This document shows positions 11,198 through 21,449 of a stretch of 64,000 bases of DNA, piece by piece. The first letter of the stretch is position 1. Each line of letters opens with the position of its first letter. Source of the stretch: Mycolicibacter senuensis (GTDB lineage: Bacteria; Actinomycetota; Actinomycetes; Mycobacteriales; Mycobacteriaceae); assembly GCF_002101885.1 (NCBI RefSeq), contig NZ_LQPS01000028.1, forward strand, positions 92,748-156,747. Direction: 5' to 3'. The notes under the pieces were generated by a model. It saw only the letters and a list, made by a program, of their open reading frames with translations. It did no database searches and was not told the DNA's origin. The translations under genes and the position numbers were made by a program.

Positions 11198-12334
11198 ATG
11201 CGTGACATGGTTGAGATCGGTATGGGCCGCACCGCCCGGCGCACCTACGAGCTCGACGACATCAACATCGTGCCGTCCCGGCGCACGCGCTCCTCCAAGG
11301 ACGTCTCCACGGCCTGGCAGCTGGATGCCTACCGCCTCGAGATCCCGGTGCTGGCCCACCCCACCGACGCGCTGGTCTCCCCGGAGTTCGCGATCGAGAT
11401 GGGGCGCCTCGGCGGTCTGGGGGTGCTCAACGGCGAAGGGCTGATCGGCCGGCACGCCGACATCGAGGCCAAGGTCGCCCAGGTCATCGAGGTCGCCGCC
11501 AAGGAGCCGGAGCCCGAGGCGTCGATCCGGCTGCTGCAGCAGTTGCACGCCGCGCCGTTGGACCCCGAGCTGCTCGGTGCCGCGGTGGCGCGGATCAGCG
11601 AGGCCGGGGTGACCACCGCGGTGCGGGTGAGCCCGCAGAACGCCGCCGCACTGACCCCGGTCCTGGTGGCCGCCGGCGTCGACCTGCTGGTCATCCAGGG
11701 CACCATCATCTCCGCCGAGCGGGTCGCGAACAACGGGGAGCCGCTCAACCTCAAGACGTTCATCTCCGAGCTCGACATCCCGGTGGTGGCCGGCGGCGTG
11801 ATCGACCACCGCACCGCGCTGCACCTGATGCGCACCGGCGCGGCCGGGGTGATCGTCGGCTACGGCTCCACCGCCGGGGTGACCACCTCCGATGAGGTGC
11901 TGGGGATCTCGGTGCCGATGGCCACCGCGATCGCCGACGCCGCCGCGGCCCGCCGGGAGTACCTGGACGAGACCGGCGGGCGTTACGTGCATGTGCTGGC
12001 CGACGGCGACATCCACACCTCCGGGGACCTGGCCAAGGCGATCGCCTGCGGCGCCGACGCGGTGGTGCTGGGCACGCCGCTGGCCGCGGCCGCCGAGGCG
12101 CAGGGCGACGGCTGGTATTGGCCGTCAGCGGCCGCGCACCCGTCGCTGCCGCGGGGGGCGCTGATGCAGGTCGCCTACGGTGAGCGCCCGGGCCTGGCGC
12201 AGGTGCTCGACGGGCCCTCGGACGACCCGTTCGGCTCGTTGAACCTGGTCGGCGGGCTGCGCCGGTCGATGGCCAAGGCCGGCTACTGCGACCTCAAGGA
12301 ATTCCAGAAGGTCGGGCTGACCGTCGGCAGTTGA
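11198..12334 (+). CDS. guaB3: GuaB3-type IMP dehydrogenase family protein
   Basis: This 378-aa IMPDH/GMPR-family barrel lacks CBS domains. The start MRDMVEIGMGRTARRTYELDD is typical of mycobacterial GuaB3, which always follows guaB2. It has no GSICTT loop; at that position it reads GVIVGYGSTAGVTT. This fits evidence that actinobacterial GuaB3 is not a genuine IMP dehydrogenase; its reaction was debated when last known to me. The gene begins 59 bases after guaB2 and is probably co-transcribed. Confidence 0.95.
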   Translation: MRDMVEIGMGRTARRTYELDDINIVPSRRTRSSKDVSTAWQLDAYRLEIPVLAHPTDALVSPEFAIEMGRLGGLGVLNGEGLIGRHADIEAKVAQVIEVAAKEPEPEASIRLLQQLHAAPLDPELLGAAVARISEAGVTTAVRVSPQNAAALTPVLVAAGVDLLVIQGTIISAERVANNGEPLNLKTFISELDIPVVAGGVIDHRTALHLMRTGAAGVIVGYGSTAGVTTSDEVLGISVPMATAIADAAAARREYLDETGGRYVHVLADGDIHTSGDLAKAIACGADAVVLGTPLAAAAEAQGDGWYWPSAAAHPSLPRGALMQVAYGERPGLAQVLDGPSDDPFGSLNLVGGLRRSMAKAGYCDLKEFQKVGLTVGS

Positions 12335-12391
12335 GCACCCAGGGTCACCTATCCGGCCCGGTTACCGGCGAGTAGGGCCATACTGTGAGGC

Positions 12392-14134
12392 ATGCAGCCT
12401 GATCGCCAACCTGACTATGACGTCCTCATCATCGGCTCGGGGTTCGGTGGCAGCGTCAGTGCGCTGCGACTGACCGAGAAGGGTTACCGGGTCGGTGTTT
12501 TGGAGGCGGGCCGCCGCTACGCCGACCCGGACTTCGCCAAGAACTCCTGGCACCTGCGGGAATTCCTGTGGGCGCCCAAGCTGGGTTGCTACGGCATCCA
12601 GCGGATCCACCTGCTCAACAACGTCATGGTGCTGGCCGGCGCCGGGGTGGGCGGCGGATCGCTGAACTACGCCAACACCCTCTACGTCCCGCCGGAGCCG
12701 TTCTTCGCCGACAAGCAGTGGGCGCACATCACCGACTGGCGCGCCGAACTCATGCCGCACTACGACCAGGCCCAGCGAATGCTCGGGGTGGTCAAGAACC
12801 CGACGTTCACCGACGCCGACCGCATCGTCAAGCAGGTCGCCGACGACATGGGAGTCGGTGACACGTTCGTGCCCACACCCGTCGGGGTGTTCTTCGGCGA
12901 GGGCGGCGAGAAGACCCCGGGCAAGACGGTGGCCGACCCCTACTTCGGCGGCGCCGGCCCGCAGCGAACCGGTTGCCTCGAGTGCGGCGAGTGCATGACG
13001 GGCTGCCGCTGGGGCGCCAAGAACACCCTGGTGAAGAACTACCTGTACCTCGCGGAATCAGCGGGCGCGCAAGTGCATCCGATGACGACCGTGACCGCCT
13101 TCGAGCAGGACGACGACGGGCTGTGGCAGGTGCGGACGGTGCGCACCGGGCTGCGGGTGCGCCGGCACCGCAAGACCTTCACCGCCCGGTACCTGGTCCT
13201 GGCCGCCGGCACCTACAACACCCAGAAGCTGCTGTTCAAGATGCGGGACAGCGGAAGACTGAGCAAGCTGTCGAGCCAACTGGGGGTACTTACCCGCACC
13301 AACTCCGAATCGATCGTCGGCGCAGCAACCTTGAAGGTCAATCCGGATTTGGATCTGACCCACGGGGTGGCGATCACCTCTTCGATCCATCCCACCGCCG
13401 ACACCCACGTCGAACCGGTCCGCTACGGCAAGGGCTCCAACGCGATGGGCCTGTTGCAGACCCTGATGACCGACGGCCCGAGCCCCGCGGGCTCACAAAG
13501 CACCGACGTCCCACGCTGGCGGCAACTGGTGGATCAGGCCCGCGAAGACCCCGCGCACATCGTGCGGCTGCTCAACCCGAAACAGTGGAGCGAGCGCACG
13601 GTGATCGCGCTGGTCATGCAGCACCTGGACAACTCGATCACCACCTTCACCCGACGCGGCAGACTGGGCATCCGCCGCTACACCAGCAAGCAGGGCCACG
13701 GCGAGCCGAACCCGAGCTGGATCCCGGTCGGCAACGAGGTCACCCGGCGCATCGCCGCCAAGATCGACGGCGTGGCCGGCGGCACCTGGGGCGAGTTGTT
13801 CAACATTCCGCTCACCGCGCACTTCCTGGGTGGGGCGGCGATCGGGGACAGTCCCGAGCACGGCGTCATCGATCCCTACCAGCGGGTGTACGGCTACCCG
13901 ACGCTGTCGGTGGCCGACGGTGCGGCGGTCTCGGCCAACCTCGGCGTCAACCCGTCGCTGTCGATCACCGCGCAGGCCGAGCGGGCCGCGTCGCTGTGGC
14001 CGAACAAGGGTGAGGCCGACCAGCGGCCGGCCCAGGGCGAGCCCTACCGGCGGCTGGAGCCGATCGCGCCGAAGAACCCGGCGGTACCCGATCAGGCCGT
14101 CGGCGCGCTGCGCTGGGCCTCCGGCATCGGCTGA
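12392..14134 (+). CDS. choD: FAD-dependent GMC-type oxidoreductase ChoD
   Basis: This 580-aa flavoenzyme is named cholesterol oxidase ChoD in M. tuberculosis (578 aa). It has the FAD-binding GSGFGG (residues 15-20) and GAGVGGGSLNYANTL motifs, a C-terminal GMC half and ANLGVNPSLSITAQAER. A CLECGECMTGC cluster near residue 195 looks like a ferredoxin-type motif, unusual for a secreted steroid oxidase. Cholesterol oxidase activity of this group is disputed; a broader alcohol or steroid dehydrogenase role is possible. TACTGT (12381-12386) is a possible -10 only 5 bases before ATG 12392. It follows guaB3, as in other mycobacteria. Confidence 0.9.
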   Translation: MQPDRQPDYDVLIIGSGFGGSVSALRLTEKGYRVGVLEAGRRYADPDFAKNSWHLREFLWAPKLGCYGIQRIHLLNNVMVLAGAGVGGGSLNYANTLYVPPEPFFADKQWAHITDWRAELMPHYDQAQRMLGVVKNPTFTDADRIVKQVADDMGVGDTFVPTPVGVFFGEGGEKTPGKTVADPYFGGAGPQRTGCLECGECMTGCRWGAKNTLVKNYLYLAESAGAQVHPMTTVTAFEQDDDGLWQVRTVRTGLRVRRHRKTFTARYLVLAAGTYNTQKLLFKMRDSGRLSKLSSQLGVLTRTNSESIVGAATLKVNPDLDLTHGVAITSSIHPTADTHVEPVRYGKGSNAMGLLQTLMTDGPSPAGSQSTDVPRWRQLVDQAREDPAHIVRLLNPKQWSERTVIALVMQHLDNSITTFTRRGRLGIRRYTSKQGHGEPNPSWIPVGNEVTRRIAAKIDGVAGGTWGELFNIPLTAHFLGGAAIGDSPEHGVIDPYQRVYGYPTLSVADGAAVSANLGVNPSLSITAQAERAASLWPNKGEADQRPAQGEPYRRLEPIAPKNPAVPDQAVGALRWASGIG

Positions 14135-14138
14135 GGCG

Positions 14139-16499
14139 TCACCGCGCGAACTGGCGCCGGTGGGCGGGCGCGCGGCCGGGCGGCTGCATCGGTGGCGGCA
14201 GCAGCGGCTCGCGCGGACACGCCGGCACCGTGGTGGGTGCCTGTGTGCTCAGTTCGAGTTCCTTGCCGGCATGGTGGATCGTCAGCCGGCCGTCCGGGCC
14301 GTCGCGCAGGGTGTAGCTGACCTCGTCGTCGGTGGCGCTGACCGTCACGCGGAATCCCTTCCAGCGCAACCGGAATCGCAGGCGTGAAATCCCCTCGGGC
14401 AAAGCCGGGTTCAGCGTCAGCACGCCCTGGTCGTCACGCAGCCCGCCGAACCCGGCCACCAGCGAGAGCCAGGTCCCGGCCAGGGCCGCCAGGTGCAGTC
14501 CCTCGCGGGTGTTGTCGTGCAGATCGCGCAGGTCGACGAACGCCGTCTCGTAGGTGTAGTCGTGGGCCAGCTCCAGGTGCCCCACCTCGGCGCACATCAC
14601 CGCCTGGGTGCACGCCGACAGTGACGAGTCCCGCACCGTGCGCCGCTCGTAGTAGTCGACGTTGCGGGCCTTCTGCTCAGGGGTGAACGCGTGGCTGCGC
14701 CAGTGCATGGCCAACAGCACGTCGGCCTGCTTGACCACCTGGGCCGGGTACAGCCGCACGTAGGGCTCGTTGAGCAACAGCGGGTAGGTGGTCCGGTTGT
14801 CGAAGTCCCACTCCGCGGCGGAGGTGAAGCCTTCGCACTGCGGGTGAACGCCGAGCTCCTCGTCGTAGGGGATGTGCGTCGCGTCGGCGGCATCCCGCCA
14901 GCCGGCCATCTCCTCGTTGGTGACCCCCAACTCGTGGGCGGCATCGGGGTGGCGGGCGCATGCCTCGGCGGCGGTGCGCAGGTTGTGGGCGGCCATCAGG
15001 TTGGTGAACAGGTTGTCGCGGACGATCGCGGTGTACTCGTCGGGGCCGGTCACCCCCGACAGGTGCCACACCCCGTGCCGGTCGTGGTGGCCCAGCGATC
15101 GCCACAGCCTGGCCGTCTCGATCAGCACCTCCAGCCCGCACTCGGCCTCCAGGGAGCCGTCCCCGGTGACGAGCCGGTACTGCTCGAACGCCGCGGCGAT
15201 GTCGGCGTTGATGTGCCAGGCGGCGGTGCCGGCCGGCCAGTACCCCGAGCATTCCTGGCCGCGGATCGTCCGCCACGGGAACGCCGCCCCGGCCAGCCCG
15301 AGTTCGGTGGCCCGGTCGCGGGCCAGGTCGAGCGTCGAGGACCGCCAGCGCAGCGCGTCGGCCGCCGCGTGCGGAGCGGTGTAGGTCAGCACCGGGATGA
15401 TGAAACTCTCACTGTCCCAGAACGTGTGGCCGTCGTATCCGGTGCCGGTCAGTCCCTTGCTGGGGATCGCCCGGCGTTCGGCGCGGGCGCTGGCCTGCAG
15501 CAGGTGGAACAGCGCGAAACGGACCGCCTGCTGGCAGTCCGGGTCGCCGTCGACCTCGACGTCGGCGCCGTCCCAGAACTCGTCGAGGTAGGCCCGCTGG
15601 GAATCCAGCAGCCCCTGCCAGCCGCTGTAGCGGGCACCGGTCAGCGCCGCGATCGCCTGGTCGCGCAGCGCGGGCCGGGACCGCTCACTGGACCAGCCGT
15701 AGGCCAGGTACTTGATGATCCGCAGTTGCTGTCCGGGGCGCAGCCCGCACACCACGGTGGTCGCGGCCACGTCGGAAATCGCCATGGTGTTGACCTGGAC
15801 CCGGCCCGGTACCTCGATCTCGTGGTGCATGGCCGCGGCCATCATCAGGTCACTGGCCCGGGTGCGGTGCACCAGCACCGCCCCGCGGTCGGTGTTCTCC
15901 CGCTCCACGGCCTCCAGCGGGTTGTCCAGGATCGCCGCGACCCGCGGGTCGCCGGAGGTCGGCGGTTGGTCCTCGTTGGCGACCAACTCGGATTGCACTG
16001 TCACACGCGCGAATTCGTCGACCGCCTCGACGACGTATTCGATGGCCGCGACGCTGCGCTGGGACAGTGACACCAGTCGGGTCGAGTGCACCTTGACCTG
16101 TTTGCCGGCCGGGGAGCGCCAGTGCACCCGGCGGGTCAGGGTGCCCGCCCGCATGTCCAGGATGCGCTCGTGGTCGACCAGTTCGCCGTAGCGGACGTCG
16201 AACGGCTCGTCGTCGACCATCAGCCGCAGGATCTTGCCGTTGGTCACGCTGACGACGGTCTGCCCGGCCTGCGGATAGCCGTACCCGGCTTCGGCGTAGG
16301 GCAGCGGTCGCACCTCGTAGAACGAGTTCAGGTAGGTGCCGGGCAGGCCGTACGGCTCGCCCTCGTCGAGGTTGCCGCGCAAGCCGATGTGCCCGTTGGA
16401 CAGCGTGAACAGCGATTCGGTCTGCCCGAGCAGATCCAGGTCGAGCCCGATTTCGCGGATCTGCCACGGTTCGATCGGAAAATAGTCCTCAGGAATCAT
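14139..16499 (-). CDS. Glycoside hydrolase family 65 sugar phosphorylase
   Basis: This 786-aa protein has GH65 architecture: an N-terminal beta-sandwich, a helical linker, an (alpha/alpha)6 barrel and a C-terminal sheet. [17 protein letters not shown] (348-364) and TGPDEYT (484-490) are the active-site signatures; Glu488 is the expected general acid. Family members phosphorolyse maltose, trehalose or kojibiose, giving beta-glucose 1-phosphate. The upstream gene encodes a beta-phosphoglucomutase-like HAD enzyme and overlaps by 4 bases (16496-16499), so the pair can channel a disaccharide to glucose 6-phosphate. It corresponds to Rv3401. The exact disaccharide cannot be read from sequence. Confidence 0.92.
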   Translation of the reverse strand: MIPEDYFPIEPWQIREIGLDLDLLGQTESLFTLSNGHIGLRGNLDEGEPYGLPGTYLNSFYEVRPLPYAEAGYGYPQAGQTVVSVTNGKILRLMVDDEPFDVRYGELVDHERILDMRAGTLTRRVHWRSPAGKQVKVHSTRLVSLSQRSVAAIEYVVEAVDEFARVTVQSELVANEDQPPTSGDPRVAAILDNPLEAVERENTDRGAVLVHRTRASDLMMAAAMHHEIEVPGRVQVNTMAISDVAATTVVCGLRPGQQLRIIKYLAYGWSSERSRPALRDQAIAALTGARYSGWQGLLDSQRAYLDEFWDGADVEVDGDPDCQQAVRFALFHLLQASARAERRAIPSKGLTGTGYDGHTFWDSESFIIPVLTYTAPHAAADALRWRSSTLDLARDRATELGLAGAAFPWRTIRGQECSGYWPAGTAAWHINADIAAAFEQYRLVTGDGSLEAECGLEVLIETARLWRSLGHHDRHGVWHLSGVTGPDEYTAIVRDNLFTNLMAAHNLRTAAEACARHPDAAHELGVTNEEMAGWRDAADATHIPYDEELGVHPQCEGFTSAAEWDFDNRTTYPLLLNEPYVRLYPAQVVKQADVLLAMHWRSHAFTPEQKARNVDYYERRTVRDSSLSACTQAVMCAEVGHLELAHDYTYETAFVDLRDLHDNTREGLHLAALAGTWLSLVAGFGGLRDDQGVLTLNPALPEGISRLRFRLRWKGFRVTVSATDDEVSYTLRDGPDGRLTIHHAGKELELSTQAPTTVPACPREPLLPPPMQPPGRAPAHRRQFAR

Positions 16500-17248
16500 T
16501 CGGCCTGCTCTCCCAACAGTTCCTCCAGATCGGTGACAACGACGTCGGCGCCGTGGCGCAGCAGGTCCTCGGCCTGACCTACCCGATCCACGCCTACCAC
16601 GAAACCGAAGTCGCCGGCTCGTCCGGCCGCCACCCCCGACAGTGCGTCCTCGAACACCGCGGCCGCGGCGGGAGCGACGTCGAGCAGCTGCGCCGCCCGC
16701 AGGAACGAGTCCGGGGCCGGCTTGCCCGCGATGTGCTCAGTGCGCAATGTCACTCCGTCGACGCGCACTGCGATGAACTTCTCCAGGCCGGTGATCGCCA
16801 GCACCTCGCCGGCGTTGGCGCTGGCCGACACCACCGCGGTGGCCATGCCGGCCGCGGTGACCGCCGCCAGGTAGCGCCGCGACCCTTCGAACACATCGAC
16901 CCCGTCGGCCTGCAGCGCCGTGAGGAACGCCGCGTTCTTGCGGTTGCCCAGGCCGTGCACGGTTTCGGCGTCGGGCGGGTCGTCGTCGCCGCCGTCGGGC
17001 AGCACGATGTCACGGCTGGCCAGAAAGGTGCGCACCCCGTCGTCGCGTTTCCGGCCGTCGACGAATCGCCGGTAGTCGTCCACCGGGTCGAACGGCACGA
17101 ACGGCCCGCCGGTGCGTTCGGCGCGCACCGACAGATAGCCGTCGAACATGGCCTTCCATGCCTTGGTGTGCACGCTGGCGGTGTCGGTGAGCACACCGTC
17201 GAGGTCGAACAGGCAGGCGCGCACCGTTTCGGGCAGGCCCAGCACCAT
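16496..17248 (-). CDS. HAD hydrolase, beta-phosphoglucomutase-like
   Basis: This 250-aa HAD-superfamily protein has motif [11 protein letters not shown] (nucleophile Asp15, acid/base Asp17), a helical cap domain, motif II in VVSASANAG, motif III lysine in GKPAPDSFL and motif IV in [12 protein letters not shown]. These fit beta-phosphoglucomutase, which interconverts beta-glucose 1-phosphate and glucose 6-phosphate. Coupling to the GH65 phosphorylase (4-base overlap) supports that role. It is equivalent to Rv3400. ATG 17248 has a strong GGAAGGGAG site upstream. The divergent guaA start lies 87 bases away. Confidence 0.9.
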   Translation of the reverse strand: MVLGLPETVRACLFDLDGVLTDTASVHTKAWKAMFDGYLSVRAERTGGPFVPFDPVDDYRRFVDGRKRDDGVRTFLASRDIVLPDGGDDDPPDAETVHGLGNRKNAAFLTALQADGVDVFEGSRRYLAAVTAAGMATAVVSASANAGEVLAITGLEKFIAVRVDGVTLRTEHIAGKPAPDSFLRAAQLLDVAPAAAAVFEDALSGVAAGRAGDFGFVVGVDRVGQAEDLLRHGADVVVTDLEELLGEQAE

Positions 17249-17322
17249 GAACGGCTCCCTTCCGGATCGGGCTGTGTCCACTTCACCATGCCTGCCGTCG
17301 GATCGGTTGAGTTTGCCGCCAC

Positions 17323-17328
17323 TAAGCT
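17323..17328 (+). promoter_or_regulatory. Predicted leaderless -10 element for guaA
   Basis: TAAGCT fits TANNNT and ends 7 bases before GTG 17336, which has no ribosome-binding site. Confidence 0.45.
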
Positions 17329-17335
17329 CTGTGTG

Positions 17336-18901
17336 GTGTCGTCTCCATCGCCTCGCCCCGTATTGGTCATCGACTTCGGTGCGCAGTATGCCCAACTGAT
17401 CGCGCGCCGGGTCCGGGAGGCGCGGGTGTTCTCCGAAGTCGTCCCGCACACCGCGACCGTCGAGGAGATCGCCGCGCGTGATCCGCGGGCGATCGTGCTG
17501 TCCGGCGGGCCGGCCAGCGTCTACGCCGACGGCGCCCCCCGGCTCGATCCGGCGCTGTTCGACCTCGGCATCCCGGTGTTCGGCATCTGCTACGGATTCC
17601 AGGCGATGGCGGCCGCCCTCGGCGGCACCGTCGAGCGCACCGGAACCAGTGAGTACGGCCGCACCGAGCTGAAAGTGTCCGGCGGCGAGCTTCATTCGGG
17701 TTTTCCGGCTTCCCAGCCGGTGTGGATGAGTCATGGCGATGCGGTGACCGGGGCACCGGACGGGTTCGCGGTGGTGGCCAGCACCGCGAGCGCTCCGGTG
17801 GCCGCGTTCGAGAACCGCGCCCGCCGGCTGGCCGGGGTGCAGTACCACCCGGAGGTGATCCACACCCCCTACGGACAGCGGGTGCTCAGCCGGTTTCTGC
17901 ACGAGTTCGCCGGTATCGACGCGTCCTGGACACCGGCCAACATCGCCGACGCGCTGATCGCGCAGGTGGGGGAGCAGATCGGTGAGGGACACGCCATCTG
18001 CGGGTTGTCCGGTGGGGTGGATTCCGCGGTGGCCGCGGCGCTGGTGCAACGCGCCATCGGGGACCGGCTGACGTGTGTGTTCGTCGACCACGGGCTGTTG
18101 CGCGCCGGGGAGCGCGAACAGGTGCAGGAGGACTTCGTCGCCGCCACCGGGGCGAAGCTGGTCACGGTGGACGCCGCCGAGACGTTCCTGGACGCGCTGT
18201 CGGGGGTGTCCGATCCCGAGGGCAAGCGAAAGATCATCGGGCGGCAGTTCATTCGCGCCTTCGAGGGTGCGGTGCGAGACACCCTGGTAGACCACGCTTC
18301 GGAAGGGGACGTCGAATTCCTGGTGCAGGGCACGCTGTATCCGGACGTGGTGGAATCCGGCGGGGGTACCGGCACCGCGAACATCAAGAGCCACCACAAC
18401 GTCGGCGGGCTGCCCGATGACCTGAAGTTCGCCCTCGTCGAGCCGTTGCGGCTGCTGTTCAAAGACGAGGTGCGCGCGGTCGGGCGGGAGTTGGGGCTGC
18501 CGGAGGAGATCGTTGCGCGCCAACCGTTCCCGGGCCCGGGTCTGGGAATCCGGATCGTCGGTGAGGTGACCGCGGAACGGTTGGCGACGCTGCGCCAGGC
18601 CGACGCGATCGCCCGCGAGGAGTTGACCGCCGCCGGTCTGGACCATCAGATCTGGCAGTGCCCGGTGGTGCTGCTGGCCGACATCCGCTCGGTCGGGGTG
18701 CAGGGCGACGGCCGCACCTACGGGCATCCGATCGTGCTGCGGCCGGTCTCCAGTGAGGACGCCATGACCGCCGACTGGACCCGGGTGCCCTACGAGGTGC
18801 TCGAGCGCATCTCCACCCGGATCACCAACGAGGTGCCCGAGGTCAACCGGGTCGTGCTGGACATCACCAGCAAACCGCCCGGCACCATCGAGTGGGAGTA
18901 G
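17336..18901 (+). CDS. guaA: GMP synthase (glutamine-hydrolysing)
   Basis: This 521-aa enzyme aminates XMP to GMP. The N-terminal class I glutamine amidotransferase domain has GICYGFQ with the catalytic Cys near residue 85 and a GVQYHPE histidine-glutamate segment. The ATP-pyrophosphatase domain has the P-loop SGGVDS near residue 225. The dimerisation domain ends KPPGTIEWE. Length and sequence match mycobacterial GuaA (525 aa). GTG 17336 is chosen for its homolog-like N-terminus and the -10 spacing; ATG 17288 would add 16 residues. Together with guaB2 it completes the guanine branch in this window. Confidence 0.96.
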   Translation: MSSPSPRPVLVIDFGAQYAQLIARRVREARVFSEVVPHTATVEEIAARDPRAIVLSGGPASVYADGAPRLDPALFDLGIPVFGICYGFQAMAAALGGTVERTGTSEYGRTELKVSGGELHSGFPASQPVWMSHGDAVTGAPDGFAVVASTASAPVAAFENRARRLAGVQYHPEVIHTPYGQRVLSRFLHEFAGIDASWTPANIADALIAQVGEQIGEGHAICGLSGGVDSAVAAALVQRAIGDRLTCVFVDHGLLRAGEREQVQEDFVAATGAKLVTVDAAETFLDALSGVSDPEGKRKIIGRQFIRAFEGAVRDTLVDHASEGDVEFLVQGTLYPDVVESGGGTGTANIKSHHNVGGLPDDLKFALVEPLRLLFKDEVRAVGRELGLPEEIVARQPFPGPGLGIRIVGEVTAERLATLRQADAIAREELTAAGLDHQIWQCPVVLLADIRSVGVQGDGRTYGHPIVLRPVSSEDAMTADWTRVPYEVLERISTRITNEVPEVNRVVLDITSKPPGTIEWE

Positions 18902-19097
18902 ATCACCCGTCACTCGCCGCGCTGTGGACACATCCTCCTCAGGTGCCACAGGTGCCGGCCACGGTCGCTGTTGCCCGCCTCTGAGCGACAACCGGGCCGT
19001 TGCCGGAGTCCTTCTGACGCGGGGCGGATGTGACGGGCGGGGCGCCTGATCCACCGGGCTTGACGTTTGTCGGTGGGGAAGTGTTCACTCGGGTCAA

Positions 19098-19113
19098 TCG
19101 AACACAGTTTCGA
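19098..19113 (+). promoter_or_regulatory. LexA (SOS) box upstream of imuA'-imuB
   Basis: TCGAAC-ACAG-TTTCGA matches the mycobacterial SOS box TCGAAC-N4-GTTCGA with one mismatch. It lies 28 bases before the imuA' start, as expected for DNA-damage induction. Confidence 0.85.
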
Positions 19114-19141
19114 ATCGATGCGAGGTTTCCCGGAGGCGATC

Positions 19142-19840
19142 ATGACGGCGGCGGTGGAGTTGGGGCGACGTCCTGATGCCCCTGAAAATCGTGTTGAACA
19201 GCTGAAACAGCTGCGTCGGCAGATGGCGGCGGTGACCGGGAAGGTGGGCGCCGGGCGGCGGGGGCCCGCCTCGGATACTTCGGTCGCCCCGCCTTCCGAG
19301 GCCGTGCTGCCGGTTCCGCCGCTGCTGGCGGGGGTGCTGCCCGCGGGGTTGCCGCGGGGCACCGTGGCGGTGGCCGCGGGGGCCCGCTCGCTGATGCTGG
19401 GCATGGTGGCCGCGGTGACGGCCGCCGGCGGCAACGCGGCCATCGTCGGCCAGCCGGACGCCGGGCTGCTGGCCGCCGCGGAGATGGGTGCCGACCTGAG
19501 CCGGCTCGCGGTGATCCCCGACCCCGGCAACGATCCGGTGGAGGTGGCCACGGTGCTGATGGACGGCATGGATCTGGTGGTGCTCGGCCTGGGCGGGCGC
19601 CGCGTGCCGCCGGCACGCGCTCGGGTGGTGCTGGGCCGGGCTCGCCACCGGGGCTGCGCCCTGCTGATCTGTGACGGTGACTGGCAGGGCGCGGCGCTGC
19701 GGCTGGAGGCCCAGGTGAGCGGTTATGAGCTGGCCGGCTCCGCGGGCCCACGAGCCCGGTCGGGGTTCGGGCGGATCGGCGCGGTGCGGTTCGAGGTGCG
19801 GGCGCGCGGGGGCGCGGTCGGGCGAACCAGGGCCGGGTAG
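19142..19840 (+). CDS. imuA': Mutasome protein ImuA'
   Basis: This 232-aa RecA-like/ImuA-type protein is equivalent to Rv3395c. It has a predicted C-terminal partner-binding tail ([17 protein letters not shown]) and a RecA-fold core ([30 protein letters not shown]) without a convincing Walker A lysine. With ImuB and DnaE2 it forms the mycobacterial mutasome for damage-induced translesion synthesis (established for the family). ATG 19142 has GGAGG at 19132-19136. An ATG at 19118 is in frame but lacks a good ribosome site. A LexA box lies at 19098-19113. imuB starts 11 bases after the stop. Confidence 0.9.
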   Translation: MTAAVELGRRPDAPENRVEQLKQLRRQMAAVTGKVGAGRRGPASDTSVAPPSEAVLPVPPLLAGVLPAGLPRGTVAVAAGARSLMLGMVAAVTAAGGNAAIVGQPDAGLLAAAEMGADLSRLAVIPDPGNDPVEVATVLMDGMDLVVLGLGGRRVPPARARVVLGRARHRGCALLICDGDWQGAALRLEAQVSGYELAGSAGPRARSGFGRIGAVRFEVRARGGAVGRTRAG

Positions 19841-19851
19841 CGAGTCTTCTC

Positions 19852-21441
19852 ATGGCCGACTCTCGAGTACTGGCACTGTGGTGCATGGACTGGCCCGCGG
19901 TCGCCGCGGCGGTCGCGGCGGGCCTGCCGGCCACCGCGCCGATCGCGGTCACCCTGGCCAACCGGGTGATCGCCTGCTCGGCAGGTGCCCGTGCGGCGGG
20001 GGTGCGCCGTGGACTGCGGCGCAGAGAGGCTGCGGCCCGCTGCCCACCACTGCACGTGGTGGCCGCCGACACCGATCGCGATGCCCGGTTGTTCGAGCCG
20101 GTCCTCGCCGCGGTCGATGAACTGGTGCCGGCTGCCGAGGTGCTGCGGCCCGGCCTGCTGGTGGTGTCGGTGCGCGGCGCGGTCCGGGCCTTCGGTTCCG
20201 AGGGGCAAGCCGCCGAACGCCTCGTCGACGCGGTGGCCGCCGCCGATGTCGAATGTCAGGTCGGGATCGCCGATGGGCTCTCCGCCGCGGTGCTCGCAGC
20301 CCGCGCCGGCGCCGTGGTGCCGACCGGAGGGGACGCCCGGTTCCTGTCGGCGCTGTCGATCCGGCAGCTGGCCGCCGAGCCCAGCCTGTCCGGCCCCGGA
20401 CGTGACGGTCTCGTCGACCTGTTGTGGCGGTTGGGGATTCGGACCATAGGGCAGTTCGCCGCGCTACCGCGCCCGGATGTGACATCGCGGTTCGGCGCCG
20501 ACGCGCTGACCGCCCACCGGTTCGCCCGCGGCGAGCCGGAACGCGGGCCGTCCGGACGCGAGCCCACCCCGGACCTGGACGCCGTGCTGCACTGCGACCC
20601 GCCGATCGATCGGGTCGACGCCGCGGCGTTCGCCGGCCGTTCGCTGGCCGGTGTGCTGCACCGCACCCTGATGGCCGCCGGTGTCGGCTGCACCCGGCTG
20701 GCCATTCACGCCGTCACCGACACCGGGGAAGAGTTGACCCGGGTGTGGCGGTGCGCCGAGCCGTTGACCGAGGACGCCACCGCCGACCGGGTGCGCTGGC
20801 AACTGGACGGCTGGCTGAACAGCCGCGTCACCTCCGACCGGCCCACCGGCCCGGTGACGCTGCTGCGGCTGCAACCGGTGGAGGTGGCATCGGCGACCGA
20901 GGCGCTGCAACTACCGCTGTGGGGCGGGCTCGGTGAGGAGGACCGGTTGCGTGCCCGCCGGGCGCTGGTGCGGGTGCAGGGCCTGCTCGGCCCGGAGGCG
21001 GTGCGGGTGCCGGTGTTATCCGGTGGTCGCGGCCCGGCCGAGCGCATCACCTTGACCCCGCTGGGGGATGAGCCGGTGCCGCTGGCCGACCCGCGCCAGC
21101 CGTGGCCCGGCCGGCTCCCCGAGCCCTCACCGGCGGTGCTGCTCGACGACCCGGTGGAACTGCTTGACGCCGAACGCAACCCGATCCGGGTGACCGGCCG
21201 CGGATTGTTCTCCGCCGACCCGGTATGGCTGGTCGCCCGGGGGCGTGACGACCGGCTGCGCTGGTGGGCCGGGCCCTGGCCGGTCGACGAGCGGTGGTGG
21301 GATCCGCAGCGCGAAGGCCCGGGGACGGGGCGCACCGCCCGGGTCCAGGCGCTGCTGGACGGTCCGGCCGGGGCGCCCGGTGCGGCGCTGCTGCTGTGCT
21401 ACCGGTTGCGGCGGTGGTACCTGGAGGGCAGCTATGAGTGA
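19852..21441 (+). CDS. imuB: Y-family polymerase homolog ImuB
   Basis: This 529-aa Y-family DNA polymerase-like protein is equivalent to Rv3394c. The N-terminal palm (VLALWCMDWPAVAAA) lacks the usual acidic DxD catalytic pattern, as in other ImuB proteins, which act as adapters binding the beta clamp and DnaE2 rather than as polymerases. A helix-hairpin region (LLWRLGIRTIGQFAALPRPDV) and a little-finger domain follow. The C-terminal half contains the mycobacterial ImuB extension. It is the second gene of the LexA-controlled imuA'-imuB operon; the partner polymerase dnaE2 lies at 33379-36654. Confidence 0.93.
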   Translation: MADSRVLALWCMDWPAVAAAVAAGLPATAPIAVTLANRVIACSAGARAAGVRRGLRRREAAARCPPLHVVAADTDRDARLFEPVLAAVDELVPAAEVLRPGLLVVSVRGAVRAFGSEGQAAERLVDAVAAADVECQVGIADGLSAAVLAARAGAVVPTGGDARFLSALSIRQLAAEPSLSGPGRDGLVDLLWRLGIRTIGQFAALPRPDVTSRFGADALTAHRFARGEPERGPSGREPTPDLDAVLHCDPPIDRVDAAAFAGRSLAGVLHRTLMAAGVGCTRLAIHAVTDTGEELTRVWRCAEPLTEDATADRVRWQLDGWLNSRVTSDRPTGPVTLLRLQPVEVASATEALQLPLWGGLGEEDRLRARRALVRVQGLLGPEAVRVPVLSGGRGPAERITLTPLGDEPVPLADPRQPWPGRLPEPSPAVLLDDPVELLDAERNPIRVTGRGLFSADPVWLVARGRDDRLRWWAGPWPVDERWWDPQREGPGTGRTARVQALLDGPAGAPGAALLLCYRLRRWYLEGSYE

Positions 21442-21449
21442 GGAGGCAC

